Source: Coniella vitis
Taxonomy: Eukaryota; Ascomycota; Sordariomycetes; Diaporthales; Schizoparmaceae
Direction: 5' to 3'
DNA: 64,000 nt
Assembly (NCBI GenBank): GCA_011317545.1
Contig: WUJK01000014.1
Span: 930,001-994,000, forward strand
Shown here: piece by piece, positions 1-12,858 of the stretch
Layout of the letters: each line of letters starts with the position of its first letter
Numbering within the stretch: the first letter of the stretch is position 1
Notes under the pieces: generated by a model
Databases searched by the model: none
Told to the model about the DNA's origin: nothing
What the model saw: the letters and a program-made list of their open reading frames with translations, nothing else
Translations under genes and position numbers: made by a program

Positions 1-156
1 ACGGCGAGGAAGGATCGCAAATGGAAAAGGAAATGGAAATTGGCGACTTGTAGCGCTGCTGAGTCAGGTGATGCCAGTGCCAATGGACGCTCTCTAGGGG
101 CTGCAGTAGCGCGTCGGTAGTGCGATGCAGGGTTTGTTGCTGCTGTGGGCGCTGTA

Positions 157-183
157 GGTGGTGGTGGTGGTGGTGGTGGTGGT
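157..183. repeat. (GGT)9 microsatellite
   Basis: Nine uninterrupted GGT units, seen directly. It is followed by GCTGCAG. No gene overlaps it convincingly. Confidence 0.9.
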
Positions 184-1070
184 GCTGCAGCCGTAAAGTG
201 CTGTCGATCAGGGGCTCAGGTTCGTTGCAGCAGTGGCCGCCCTCTGCAACCACCATGGCGTTGTCGTTTGGTCGCTGTTGTTGTTGGGAGAGGGGTTGAT
301 TTTCCAAACCGAGACTGTCTTCTCTCAGCTTTAGGACCTGGAGCTCACCATATACCTTTATAGTGTTCACTGCCGTTGTTGGCAGTTGGCGTTGATTTGG
401 GCGGTCATTCCGCGAGCTGGGGGCTCACTTGGCATCAGGCGAGACCCGGTAAGAAATTGCACAGCTATGCACGCAAAGCGTGGGTGTGGGTATGGGCATG
501 GGCATGGGGCAGCCTTTATTATACTCGGAGGATGAAGTTGATCATGGCAGTGTCTGTGGCCTTGGGGTTGTGCCTCGCCGCCAGCCAAAGCACACGTAAT
601 ATAAGTGAGCTTTGTATACGTGGTATACTACTCCCTATGGGCTATCCGTACATGGTAAGTATGAGCTGATGCTGAGTCCGTGCCGTTCGTATTGGTGGAA
701 ACGAGGCTTGTGTGTGGGTGAAAGTGTGGCTCATACTATAAGTACGACTGTACTATGTAATGCTCAAGTAATAAAGGTGCCAGGGCTGCTAGCAAACGCT
801 ACACTCAGTAGTCGGCTAGTTATACATGTACAGAAGAGCCGTTGCGTGGTAAGTGTTGATGATTTTTTTTTATTTTTTACTCTTTTTTCTTCGCGCCTGA
901 CAGACAAAATTATCAAAATCTGAACGACTTTGCTGTACCTGAGAGGTTCGCTCCATTATAGTGGACACCAAAGTACATTCTATGTACTCATACATTATGT
1001 ACCCTTTGCATCTACAACGAATCACGTTCTGCTCTTGTTCGGCATTCAACGCAGCACCCACCCGGGCCAG

Positions 1071-1086
1071 TACTATGTACATAGTA
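1071..1086. promoter_or_regulatory. Perfect 16-nt palindrome TACTATGTACATAGTA
   Basis: Two TACTATG half-sites meet head to head with a TGTACA centre. This is the most complete copy of a short motif repeated through the gene-free parts of the window. It lies about 550 nt upstream of the first gene's start. That it binds a dimeric regulator is only an inference from its symmetry. Confidence 0.45.
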
Positions 1087-1636
1087 GCTCTCTCCCCCAA
1101 TACTACTCATGCAATTCCAGCTCAAGGTGTGTTTTGCGCGCCAGTCAGTGGCGCCCGCTAAGCCGCTGACATGAGTACTGTGACAACCTGGCTAAGTAAC
1201 ACACTAATACCTGCCAGCTGGTGGCTCCTGCCAACCACAAAACCGTGGCAATGGCAGTTGTTGTTTATAGCAAGAACATTTCTCTACTAGTCTCTAGCGC
1301 GTGCGGGCCGGTCCTGTCGTCATTACTGTGTCTTCCTTGCGCCCCGCTGCATCGTCACCTTGACCTCATCTTGTCTTGTCTTGTCGTGCCTTCGTTTGCT
1401 TCGCTGCTGACGAGCTAGCAACGACAACACTTCACCACTCGCTCCCTAGGGTGCTTGTACAACCTCGAAGTCCTACGATTCCCTTCCCCTCCGCCGCTCT
1501 CACCCATACACAAACCCGCTCACGTCAGAGCCGCCGGATTCTCGTTCAATGTCCCAGCACTGCGCCAGTGCACCCTCCTCCACGCCTGCTCGCTCTCCCG
1601 CCAATTCAGTCAGTCTGCAGCGCGGCCCCCAATGTC

Positions 1637-3223
1637 ATGGACTCTCCAATACCGGCAGACAAGAGCTCGCCCGTCGGCCTGCGTCGCCGCAGTTCCACTC
1701 TGTCTGACTTTAGCCTGTCCGACGCCCGCCGATCGTTCCGCGACGGCACCCAGGACATCCTCAACCCCAGCGCCGCCAACCTCAGTGATCACTCTCGTCA
1801 AGGTGCCGACGACGCGTCCTCGCTCTTCTCGTCTCTGCCGCTCGCTTTCGCACTGCTGCCCGCCCTCTTTGGCATCTTCTTCGAGGGCGGCAGCTCCCTC
1901 ATTACCGATGTGATGCTGCTGTTGTTGGCCTCTCTATTCCTGCGATACACAATCAATCAACCCTGGGAATGGTACCACAATGCCCAACAAGTCCGCAGTG
2001 ACCAGGAGCTCCGTTTTGAAACTGCCATCGACGAGGACAGTGAGGATGATATATCCTTCAACAGAACCCCGTCTCTTGGAAACCTCGATCAAGTCCCAGA
2101 AGACGATCGTGAGGCAGGCCAAGAGGCTTCGGTTGTAACAGCGCCTGCTTGCGGCAGTAACACTACTGCGACAAGTTCCGGTACTGCTCCTGCTACAGGA
2201 CGAGTCAATAAGACAACAAAGACCACGACAGCAGCATCCAAGGGCGTCACTAGAGTCCAGGAGGCTGCCATCAACGAGCTTTATATCCACGAGCTGCTGG
2301 CCCTTGCCTCGTGCTTTGTAGGTCCTGCCATGGGCGCCTACCTTCTTCACACCATCCGCGCGCAGCTCACCCGATCAGAGGGTCTCATGTCTGATTTTAA
2401 CATTACTGTTTTCTTGCTGGCCGCCGAGCTCAAGCCTATATCGCATGCGCTCAAACTCATCCAGGCCCGCACCTTGCATCTTCAGCGCATTGTCCAGTCA
2501 GCTCCAGTGACCCCAACGATGGTAGCGCAGTTGGAGGAGATGCAGGCTCGGCTGGCACAGGTCGAGCAACGTGCAGAAGCAAATGAAGCGCACACCGCAA
2601 CGCTAGTCAATGCTGCTGCCACACAGCAGCAGCAGCAGCAGCAACAACAACAACAACAACGAAACGGAGGCGCAGCAGGATCATCAGGGAGCGGCAACAA
2701 GCAGGACGCAGCGCTCATGCGTGAGCTACGCAACTCCATTCAGCCTGAGCTGGACGCACTGAGCCGCGCCATGCGGCGGTACGAGAAGAAGGCCACCGTG
2801 CTCGCGCTACAGACTGAGTCAAGGTTGGGCATTGTCGACATGCGGCTCAATGATGCGGTCTCGCTGGCAGCGGCCGCCACCAAACAGCAAAGACGCAACC
2901 AGCCACAATGGGGAGTGGTACATGCGTTTCTGGTGTGGTTCGCTGGATTGGTGCTCGCAGTGTTAGCCATGCCGTACCATGTCGCCGTGTATGCTATCAT
3001 GTGGCCCTTTCGCGTCGTTGCGAGCGTGTGCTTTCGGTCTTCAAGACGAAACCATGGTAGAAGTGGCGGTGTCAATGGCAATGGCAATGGCAATGGCTAC
3101 AAGTGGGGTAAAAATGGTAACCATCAAAATTCTGGGAAAGGATTGCGGAATAGTTCTGGCTCTGAAAAGGACCGGCACAGGGACCGGATGCCTTCGAGAG
3201 TGTCGAGACGATATAGTCCGTAA
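1637..3223 (+). CDS. Multi-pass membrane protein of unknown function
   Basis: Single-exon gene, 528 residues from the ATG at 1637. The open frame extends 87 codons upstream, but that part is C/T-rich leader with atypical translation, and MDSPIPADKS starts the normal-looking protein. Hydrophobic segments lie near residues 66-82, 88-106, 218-240, 255-268 and about 425-460, so four or five membrane passes are likely. Residues 18-32 are Ser/Arg-rich and 128-160 are acidic. Residues 295-325 look like a coiled coil and run into a Gln tract encoded by mixed CAG/CAA. The C-terminus is Gly/Asn-rich (GNGNGNG) and then basic. I recognise no catalytic motif and do not assign a function. The acidic cytosolic loop, coiled coil and basic tail suggest a membrane-anchored scaffold, which is inference. 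Confidence 0.8.
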   Translation: MDSPIPADKSSPVGLRRRSSTLSDFSLSDARRSFRDGTQDILNPSAANLSDHSRQGADDASSLFSSLPLAFALLPALFGIFFEGGSSLITDVMLLLLASLFLRYTINQPWEWYHNAQQVRSDQELRFETAIDEDSEDDISFNRTPSLGNLDQVPEDDREAGQEASVVTAPACGSNTTATSSGTAPATGRVNKTTKTTTAASKGVTRVQEAAINELYIHELLALASCFVGPAMGAYLLHTIRAQLTRSEGLMSDFNITVFLLAAELKPISHALKLIQARTLHLQRIVQSAPVTPTMVAQLEEMQARLAQVEQRAEANEAHTATLVNAAATQQQQQQQQQQQQRNGGAAGSSGSGNKQDAALMRELRNSIQPELDALSRAMRRYEKKATVLALQTESRLGIVDMRLNDAVSLAAAATKQQRRNQPQWGVVHAFLVWFAGLVLAVLAMPYHVAVYAIMWPFRVVASVCFRSSRRNHGRSGGVNGNGNGNGYKWGKNGNHQNSGKGLRNSSGSEKDRHRDRMPSRVSRRYSP

Positions 3224-6200
3224 CCATATAGCATGTCCGAGGATTTCAAAAGCTTGTTTCTTCTTCTTCTTTCGACACTTGATATCGCACACAAGATGGA
3301 AATCAGTGGCCACTCAAATATCGGGTCTGCTTCGTTATGGTTTCAACATACGGAGCTAGGATGATTCAAGGAGGGGTCGGCTGCTATTTCTATCTCGGAG
3401 AAATTAGAAAGGAACCACATGAGACATGTGCATGATTTCACAACTCATACGAAGCTAATGTAAAGGTTGCGCATATGCGGTGAATGAATCAAGAGCATCT
3501 CGGTACGAAGCCCACAGCCGTCTTGCATCCAGACTTCCAAAGGTTATTCTTACAAACGCCATTGCTGTTGACTAATTCACACTTTCAGGTATCGATCGAA
3601 CTCATTGCGGGATGGTGGTTTGGAATATCGCCCAATCTGTAGTATTATATGTGTGGCTAAGCAGTGTATATTGGAAATTAACAAGGCTGTTTTGTGTAGG
3701 ACCATGCATACTCAGTTTCCGTCAAGGTCACAGCCTTTTTATTTGCTGTTCCTGTTCTTTCTCCTGCCAGGTTGGGCATGATAGTAATTGGCTTTGAGTA
3801 TGAATTAAGGAAAGAGCTGGGTGTACGAGTATCCCTGATAGTGTTTGTTACATAATAGGAAGGAAGGAGTTTGGTACTCCTCGACCGAAGAAAGACTGGG
3901 GGGGCGGGAAGGTGTGAGCAAAGCATAGGTATAAATCCAGATCGAACTTGTTTTTGAGCCAATATCTTGCTAAGAGTAAAATGATATTAACCGTAGTATA
4001 TGGATAGCCCTTCATCTGCCACCACTGCTGAAACTAATTCTGCGTTGTATTCCCTGGTGGAAAATCAAGAGTCAGAGTATAAAAGTACATTTGGGGCCGG
4101 ATGTGATAGGGTTTTAGTATATGGGTTTTCAGGGGGGTATATTACTCAGACTGTATGATACTCTATCATAGATGTATATCATTGGAGGGTTGAGGGTTAA
4201 CACGTTCCGTCAACCTCGTTATCATTAATATAAAAGGATTGGAGAATTCGGGGTGGGGGTGGTTTTTCCGGTCAAATTGAGTAGTCTTTTGCTAGCTAGC
4301 AATGCAATCTGTGAACCCTCAAGGACAGCTTTCTCTTTTTGTGGTTACGAAGGACGCAAGCCAATGGTCGTAGGTATAGGTACCAGACCAAGGCTGTTGA
4401 CGTTGTCGTAGAATAGCTTGAGTGATGTGAATGAAATGATAGCCACGACGAAAGTGATTGCGGCAAATATAATAGCAATTGAGTACCGCCTGGTGCTTCA
4501 TAGAGAAGGTGTTGTATTGCTCATTTCCCAACATCTCATATGTTATAGACCATGTAATGTAATTGATGGACAGTGACCACACGTTTCCCCTATGGATGTG
4601 CAAGCTCCCTAGCCAAATGTCGGAAGGTTTTTCACAGTGAGTGGGTAAAATCATCCATTTCTAACTGAAATGAAAGGAACAAGAGCTATGCAAACTACTT
4701 TGCTTAATAAGGAGTTGATCTTCGCAATATCATGAAGAATATTTACTGAATTGACCGTAGTGTAAATTACCAGCGTACTTGTTTTCGCAAATGACCAACT
4801 GCTGAATAACGGTATAAACATTCATAGTCTGCGTATATGTGTAGATTGCCTCTGATTCTAACGTTGTAGTGATAAACATACAATACTCTGGGAAAACAAC
4901 CAGATTACAGCCAACGAGCTGTGTTATAACAATCTATGCTCAGTTACTGTATGGAAGATAGCGTAGGCTCATTCATATATGAAGGATATATCCAAGCGTG
5001 GAAATAGAAGATTCCACAGCGAGAAATAGACCTTGATCTACCGCAGGATATTGACCGAAGATACTGAACCTTGACTGGTTGCAACCTTCAGGCATGCAAA
5101 AATTCAACGACAGTTTGAAATAATGCAAGTTCCCTCCCGATATAATGCATAAGAAACTCAAAGATGACGCACTCTGTGAAGTAATGAACATGGAGCAAAT
5201 GGGAAACAGATTCAGCGTTCTGTTTCCGGTTTGAAAACCCCTCATAGAGATGACAAGGGTCAAAGATACAGATTCGAGCTTTTTTTTTTATCAATTGTCA
5301 AGCTCATGGTAGTCTCCCAATTCAGCTTGTACATGCGTCCTTGATGTGTTGGCTCCGTGGATGCGCCAGCAGCTTGAAATCCGCTTTTGCTCGCCACTTG
5401 GTGCAAAGGCAAATCTACTGGACCGTGTTATATAAAGATATTTGCTTTATATTGGAATTTCACAGGTAAGATCACTGGCTATTCCTGCTCCATACTAATG
5501 TCAATTAGCTTGAAACCACGGCCGTGAGCTCCTTGGATAATATAGCAATGAGAAACCTTCCTTTTCTTCCTTTTTGGGGGGGCGGGTGTATATTTATTTA
5601 TTCATTTATTTATTTTTCATTTCCAAATCGAAATCGAAATACAAGGAAATCCCTTCAAATAGTTCGAAAGCTCCTATTCTATGCCGACGTCTCTTGGCAA
5701 GATCTAAGCTGCATTGGTTTTACGCAATTTACCCCAACAACGTGCGTTCAACGCATGATGGCCGTTTCTAGGTTGATGGATGATCTCTCGCGGTGTAAAG
5801 GAAGTCTCGGTCGCGGGCTGCCATATGGAGGTCGGAGTATTTAGGCTCATAAGCTTATCTAATCTTCGCGCGGACGGAATACCACCCACAGTTAACTAGT
5901 AAGTGAGATTGAAGATCCATCACATGTAAAAGTTGACTTGATGTCAACGGCCAAGCTGTGAATATGACAACGGAATCCATGTACCTATACCAATGTTACC
6001 CAGTCAAACCGAGAGCTTCGAGGAAAGAAGTAAGCCCCCCCCCCCCAAAAAAGCCAGAAACTTTGTATTGCCCCGAGTGGCCGTGGGGCTTTCCTTGTTC
6101 GAGACGCATTGGCTTTTGGCTTGCCAGCACGAAGCAGAAAGTATATTCAGCCACTTGCGCGTACATAGCATGGAGTCCAATCTGAATCTAGGCGCTACAT

Positions 6201-6637
6201 CTGGTCATGATGTTCAATAGTCCAGGCTAGGAATAGATCAGACAAGGACGTTCGTCCGGGTGATACTTTGCCAAACAGCCCACCATGAGAAGCATGGCAG
6301 TGCAGTGCAGTGCGATGGGGGCCACAGAGTTCGGAAAATTCTCTTCAAAGAGTACAAAACCTGTTGTGCACATAGACATCACAGGCTTTCCAAATTGTGC
6401 CGGTCTTTTTCTCTTTCTTATTTTGCCAAGATGAGTCGATTGTCGACTTGGGGATGTCCGCTTTGTGTTGGATAGGAGCTCCCAGTTTCGAGCGTAACAT
6501 GCGCATTATCGCCCAGATGGGTGTGTGGCCGTCATTTGCGGGAGCCAGTGCCATGCTCTGCGCACAGCCTCTGCATAAAGATTGCAGGCAATGCTTGTCG
6601 GTTATGCCGGAAAGCCAGAGAACCAGCTAGTCACATG

Positions 6638-6671
<34 letters not shown>

Positions 6672-9004
6672 CAGGTTCAGCAATTCTGCCGGTTCAGTGA
6701 GCCAGCCCAGCATGTCTGTTTGTTCTCGCTGTGGTGGTGAGTGACCTGCGGTTGGTCTTTTTCTCTATTGGACGAAGGCGGTCGCGAGGAGGACCTCTTC
6801 CTCCGCTTCTGGGCATCTTGGGTGCGGCTGTGCGAGCTAATCCGAATGCGAGTTAGTGTACTAGAGTACTATGAAATGTGAGGGGAAAGGGCAAGCTGAG
6901 CCGGCTGCCGAGCCCCACCTGTCACATGCTGTTTCAATGTTTAGCATCTTTTTGGCAACCAATTTTGCATCCTTATGCACCCAATTCTGTTGCCATCAAC
7001 AGCACATCAATGCCCCGAGGTCACCAGTCAATCCGAAGCCGGACGACCTGCACAACACAATCGCACCCCCTGAGATAGCAGCTCAGAACATACGCGCACG
7101 CATACACATACGGCATGGTCCGTTGTCCGCTGCTATTCTCGTCGCAAGAGGGTCCAATAACGGGCAAGTGGAGCCCGTGAGGGCGTTGCTGTTGCAGGTT
7201 GACAAGGCCAATGGTCTGTTTGCAGAGGAGCAGTCTGTCAGGCCAGGTTGAAAGCAGTGCTTGTAGTGAAGTGCTACATAGGAGGTTGCCATGGCAGGCG
7301 GGCAGACAGGCAGACCACAAGGGCATCGGATGAACATAAGACTGCGCTGGCGTGTCGTGGCACCGGACATTTGACGAGCTGCAGTCTGCAGCAACAACCT
7401 GGCTGGGTATATGCATGATGCATGGGCGCAGCAAATCCCCAATGATCGCCGAGTCGAAGGGGCTGGTGCAACTGCAACGTCAATACCGGCAGGGCTTTGC
7501 AACGGGGGGGGGATTGCATCCTGTCCTTATTAATTTCTTGTGCCCCTGAGATGGCCCCGACTGCTGGTGAGGGCTTCTCGTCATGATGCGCGCATTGCCG
7601 TAACTTTGTTTGGTACACCCACCCAGTTTTGACGGAATACGGAGTCTCTTTCGCGTCAAGCTGGGTGAACTCTGGGTGATCCTGTGGAGACAGACGCACG
7701 TTTGGGCTTGGCGGTGTGGTTCTCGCAACGCTTGCGCTGCTGAATCGATAACCGTTGGGATGTGGTGATGGCGGATGATGGAGGTGGTACGAGGGTACTT
7801 GGGTAATTGAGTACATAGTATTATGTGCAGAGTAAGATGAATAATACCTAGGTACTTCTTCGAACCGCCAGGAAACAGGATGCATAGTACTATGACAGAG
7901 GCACCTCCACTCATGCAGATCACACACCCCGGTCCCTGCCAAGCCCCACACCCTCAGGGCCAGGACGGACGGGTAGCTGCTGTTCCTGGACGCTGGCGCC
8001 AAACTAACTCGGCCGGAAACGAGGAGCTACTTCTTCTAGAGTATGTAGTATGCAAGCTAGGGAAAAGCTGGGTCCGAGCTCCTCCCAACCTCATGTCAAC
8101 CTTGTCCCTTCAACCTGGCGAGGCTGGGAGGCTTGTTGCTGATCACCATGGCTTGTTCACTGAGGCACTCTGGTCGCTGCTGCTGGGCCACGCCCTTGCT
8201 CTCTGGCTTTGCCGTGCATTTCCTCAGCAGCTTGCATTGGCCCTTGCCGTTGGCCCAATCTACGAAACGCAGTGAAATGCACAATGCAGATGCAATCCAC
8301 CGGCGCCAGCCCAGCTGGTCGACCAGCAAAAAGTCACCACCAGTGCTCGGCTCGTGTCTGCAATCGGCCAAGTGGGGACTCGTATCTTGGTCTCGGTTAC
8401 TCGATGAGGTATGCCTCCAGCTGGATTGGGCAGATTGCGATGGGTCTCGCACGGTAGGTAACTTTTCTTTTTTGTCTGGGTGTTTCCATCTTCTCCCCGA
8501 TGCCCTCCTGCGTCACTGCACGATCCAGAGAATCACTTGGCGAGTACTATGTAACTCGTGTGTCTATCTAGTATACAAGTGAACTCAGAAAAAGGCTTGC
8601 GTGTGTCGAACTGTGGCCAACAAGCTCCCCGCCGGAAGCTGTGAACCTTCTTCTCGTCCAACCCCTCACCAGCCCGGCCCAGGACGGACGCTAACAAGAC
8701 GTACATGGCAACGTGCTGCACCCGCTTGCGTCAAAAGCTCCTGGAGAGAGCTCGGAAGAGCAATCTCGTCGAGCTCTGGGACGGATGGGATGGTCTGGAT
8801 GTCAAAAACCGTGCTTCTGCCCTGTTGCTCATGTCTTGAAGAAGACCATGTCTCGGTCGTGTTTGACATTCATGCTTTGCAGATGTGTTCTCTCCCCTTG
8901 CACTCCACGTGAACTCTCTGCATCAACGGACAAAGACGTCTCACTTTCTGCGCGGCCCAAGCCCAAACCCAAACCCGAATCCAAAATCAAGTGGGCAGAA
9001 AAGA
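3224..9004. other. 5.8-kb gene-free stretch
   Basis: The first half (about 3.4-5.9 kb) is AT-rich with only short open frames. A 32-nt poly-T tract lies at 6640-6671. Between 7.8 and 8.6 kb are TACATAGTA (7812-7820), TACCTAGGTA (7845-7854), CATAGTACTATG (7883-7894) and TACTATGTA (8545-8553), all upstream of the DUF4203 gene. The longest minus-strand frame (7274-8002) has an unconvincing composition and I reject it. I see no RNA gene. Confidence 0.5.
6640..6671. repeat. 32-nt poly-T tract
   Basis: Uninterrupted T run seen directly. It is the longest of several A/T homopolymers (16-32 nt) scattered through the gene-free regions. Its exact length may be unreliable, as with any sequenced homopolymer. 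Confidence 0.85.
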
Positions 9005-12000
9005 ATGAGGGTTTCTGCGGCAACCAGCCACCTGCTGGCCGTCTTGGCTGGTCTGCTGTTCTTGGACGCCGCCTTGGACGCCGCCTTGGCCGCCGTGCTA
9101 CCGCCACTTGCACAACAGACTGCTGCTGCTTTGTCCGCTCCCGATTCGGCTGTTTTCAATGCCCCGTCTGCGGCAGTTGCCAGTCCAGACGGCTTGGCTT
9201 CACTGTCGGCCAGCCCGTTGCTACCATCACAGACAACAGCAACAACTGCTGGGGTGGGTGAGCATGGGGCTTCCCGCACGGATGGTTCCTCGACCATCTC
9301 CACCGTACCCACCATCTCAGCTGCAGTCTCTGTCTTGCCAGGCATCATTTCCAGCGACAATGCCTTGTTGTACGACGGTGAGAATTTTTTTTCCCTTTTA
9401 CTATTCTTTTTTTAACCTTCTTCTTCCTTAGTATAGGAGGTCCACGGCCTGATAGGTAGCCAATCTAACTCCACTGCCTAGACACGCTAGCTCAAGGGGG
9501 ACTCCCCCTACGGCCGGAAATCACCCCGGGATGGTCCGTCGCTGGTGTCTTGCTCATGTTGTCTGGCTCTGCCTATGCATTGGTCGGTATCAAGTCGCGT
9601 TGGCTCCACTGTTTCTTCTCGACTGCCTTCCTCGCATCGCTGGGTGTGACCGTCCTCCTGGTCTACGTCATGAACCCCCCCGTTAGTAAGGGCCTTGAAG
9701 GAGCTTATATCGCTGCGGCCGCCGGCTCCGGTGTGATCTTGGGCTCGGTCTCTTTCATCTTTCAGGATAACCTTGGGTGCTTGGCTTGTCTGCTTGGTGG
9801 CTTCTGCCTTTGCATGTGGACCCTGACTCTCAAGCCTGGCGGTCTTTTCGGTTCTGGCGGCGACGGAACTATTATTTTTATCTCCCTTCTCTCAGCAGCC
9901 AGTCTCGCTGCCTTCTTCAGCCGCTGGACCCGAACCTATTTTATGATTGGATGCATCTCCATAAGTGGCGCCACTGCTACCGTCCTCGGAATCGACTGCT
10001 TCAGCCGTGCCGGCCTAAAGGAGTACTGGGCCTATATATGGGGTCTTAGCGACAGAATCTTCCCGCTTGACATTGCCACATACCCTTTGACAAGGGGCAT
10101 CCGCGTCGAGCAAGCCGCCCTTGTCATCATCTTCTTTGGGGGCATCATGTCCCAACTAAAGGTGTGGAAGCTCATCAAGGAGCGTCGCGCCCGCAAGGAT
10201 GCTGCGCGCTTGGAAAAGGAAGCTGCCTTGCAGAGGGACAATCTAGAAGCGGGCAGGGTCATTGAAGACCAGAATGCTGTGGAGAGACGCGAGTGGGATG
10301 CAGTCCATGGAGATATGTTACAACAGACCGCACCGAGCGTTCAGACGGCACAGACTGCCAGCATCCACGACGCCGCAATGGAAAAGCAGTCGGTCGTCAA
10401 CGTGACTGCCAGAATCCCGACGCCAGTAATTGCTCACGACCAACTCGAACTTGCTGAGTTGGGATACGACTTGCAGCATCATTCACCCGTTTTATCCAGT
10501 TGCAGAACAGCTGCCGAAGTAGTCATGAGCAAGGGCGCACGCGATGCAATCGTGACTGTCCATGTCGCCGAGGATCTGGAGGCTCCTCTCTCGCCCGCTT
10601 CAGAGAGGGACTATGCAGGACACGATACACCACCGCAAGATGGTGGCAAAACTTCGCCCTTTGCCGCTTCTCCAGAGATCATACCCCTACCTTTCAATGT
10701 ACCCAACATGGACGACCACGACGACGGCGCTTCCGCCTCACAAAGCGATGATGATAGCTCGTCCATACTAGTTAATGCCGAGCCAAGAAATGATTCACAG
10801 GCGCCTGGCATTTCACGAAGCTGCACAAGCTCGTCTGCCAAGCGATTGTCTGCCGACTCGGTCAATCTCCGAAGAATCTCTGAGGATTCGATTTCACACG
10901 GCAAGCAATCCAAAACGGAGGCTAGGGATCCTTGCATGAAAACCGAAGAGGCGACTTTAACAGTGCACGGCGACCGCGATTCCATTGCGGCCACTTTTGA
11001 CAACGAAAGTTCTGTTGGTGACCGTTTCACATACTGCTCAGACAGTGACCATGATTTGAGCACGGGGCCCGCAAGGCAAACTGGCGACGAAAGTTCAAAC
11101 CAAGAAAAGAAAGTTTTCTTGCGTGTCGGCCAAAGCACATTCGCAAATGTCTCAGACAACACTTTCGACTCTACCCTTGCGATAAAGGCGATCGACTGGG
11201 CTGGCGTGCGGGCAACAACACCAGAGACTCAAGCAGCGGATCCGGGGCAGGCAGCACACGATGGAGGAGGAGAGATGACAGCCGGGCCTTGCAAACCAAT
11301 GCCTTTCGAAACAGTTGCACCTCCTGTATTCTTAACCAAGGAACACCTCCCCACCGCCCTGTCCAGAGTTGCATTATCGTATCGGACCAACGAATGGGCT
11401 AAACACTTGAGCCATGCTGAGGCTCCAGCACCCGATGAATTGGTCTTGCCAAGCATCCACGAGCAAAGCAGTCACACAGCCAACGAGCCTGCCGCCCCAC
11501 TCAACGTGGCCGCGCTCCGACAGACAGCGACCACTGCCACAGTCGTTCCGGCCATGCCCAGGTCAACACAAGCCGTTAGTCGATCGTCCTCTTCCCCGAG
11601 ATCTGCCAGGGGCGGTAGAGCCTCCCGCCGTTCCTCCTCCCTCTTGGAAGTTTCGAGTGTCCCCAAGAACATTTCTCCACTACCATCGCCCATTCTAGAT
11701 GCGAAGCGAGCCTCGTTGAAGCACGCGAGCATGGGCAGTCACAATCCCAGCCGCAAGGACCTGGTACGCAGAGAAAGCAAACAAGGCGCCTCGCGGACTA
11801 TAGCAGTGGGTCGCCCAGGCAACACACCACTTCTGACCTCCACAGCAGAAATGAGTGGCGCCATGCCAGCAATGGCAGCTCCAGCTCCAACGTCAACTCC
11901 TACACCAGTCTCACAGCGTCCAGTCCCAGGTGTGGTGTCTTATGACAGTCCACAAACGCTCATCGGCCAGCGTGCTATGCTCATGCGCGCAAAAACCCAC

Positions 12001-12858
12001 GCTCTCAATGCGGAGACGCTTCGTGGGAGTCCAATTCCATTAGCCATGCTCAGCCCAGCAGCCACCAAAACTCCCCACTCTGTTCTTCGTCGGCGTGCAT
12101 CAGAGACATACCAGCGGTCACCAGATACCAACGCCAGCAGCCAAGTCGTTGGCAGCAGTGGGCTTCCATCCATATCACGAGTGAACAGCTATGGCTCAAT
12201 CCACGGTGGAGGTGGTCGAGGCGGCGCAGCTGGGCGTGATCTGTTCCAGGCCATCGATAGCTCCAAACCACCACCCGCACATCGACGCATCAATGTCCCG
12301 AGCATGTCGCCGCGGCAGCAGCAGCAGCAGCAGCAGCAGCCGCCGCCGCCGCCGCCACCTCAAGTCGGATCCCGCCAGTCACATCAGTCGAGCCGGCGAC
12401 GTAGCAGTGGTGCGGCCACGAGTGTGGCGCCTCAGGCTGGTTTCTATGCACAGGCAAATTACTATCATAGTCAGAATATGGCCAGTGGTAATGGTGGTTA
12501 TTTCAGACAACGGCAACTACAACAACAACCACAACCACAACAACAGTTGTATCACCCGATCGCTTCACAGTCAAACAGCCACCTCATTCACTCCGTCTAC
12601 GGTATCCCAGGCACGTCCATGAACAACTCGCTGCACCCGCACCAGATGCAGGTCTCCGACCCGGCGATTGGGCGGAACCTGGAACTGCAGCGGCAGTTCC
12701 TCATCAATCAGCAGGTCGCCAGTGCAGCGCAGCTCGAGGCGAGAATGGCGCAAAAGCAGAGGGACGGACAGCGTTTTGAAATGCGTATGCGGACGGATAG
12801 TGAGCTGTTGGATGCGCATCGGGATGCAATGCGGAGGATGCAGAGTCGGGTGGGCTGA
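9005..12858 (+). CDS. DUF4203 / TMEM198-like membrane protein with long disordered tail
   Basis: Two exons, 9005-9377 and 9482-12858, giving about 1249 residues. The intron starts GTGAGA and has a CTAAC branch site. Acceptors at 9481 and 9490 both keep frame and differ by three residues. Exon 1 encodes a signal peptide (about residues 1-30, Leu/Ala-rich) and a Ser/Thr/Ala-rich lumenal or extracellular stretch. Exon 2 opens with LPLRPEITPGWSVAGVLLML, then about seven hydrophobic segments to roughly residue 350, matching the fungal TM7S3/TM198-like (DUF4203) domain. The remaining 850-900 residues are Ser/Pro/Gln-rich and apparently disordered, with a Q8-P7 run near the end and a charged helix (ARLEKEAALQRDNLE) just after the last membrane segment. 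Biochemical function is not established for the fungal members. A role as a membrane-anchored scaffold is inference. Confidence 0.85.

Larger units (their letters stand above)
1..1636. other. Gene-free stretch upstream of the first gene
   Basis: No convincing coding region on either strand. It holds a (GGT)9 run at 157-183, a G-rich GGGCAT run near 490-510, one TACTATGTA copy at 751-759 and the perfect palindrome TACTATGTACATAGTA at 1071-1086. From about 1340 to 1630 it becomes C/T-rich, as fungal promoters and leaders often do just before a start codon. The short open frames here have biased, low-complexity translations and I do not call them genes. Confidence 0.5.

Noticed and set aside
7274..8002. 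242-codon open frame on the minus strand
   Set aside because: Its translation is rich in His, Cys, Pro and Ser without domains, it overlaps several motif copies, and it lies in the likely promoter region of the DUF4203 gene.
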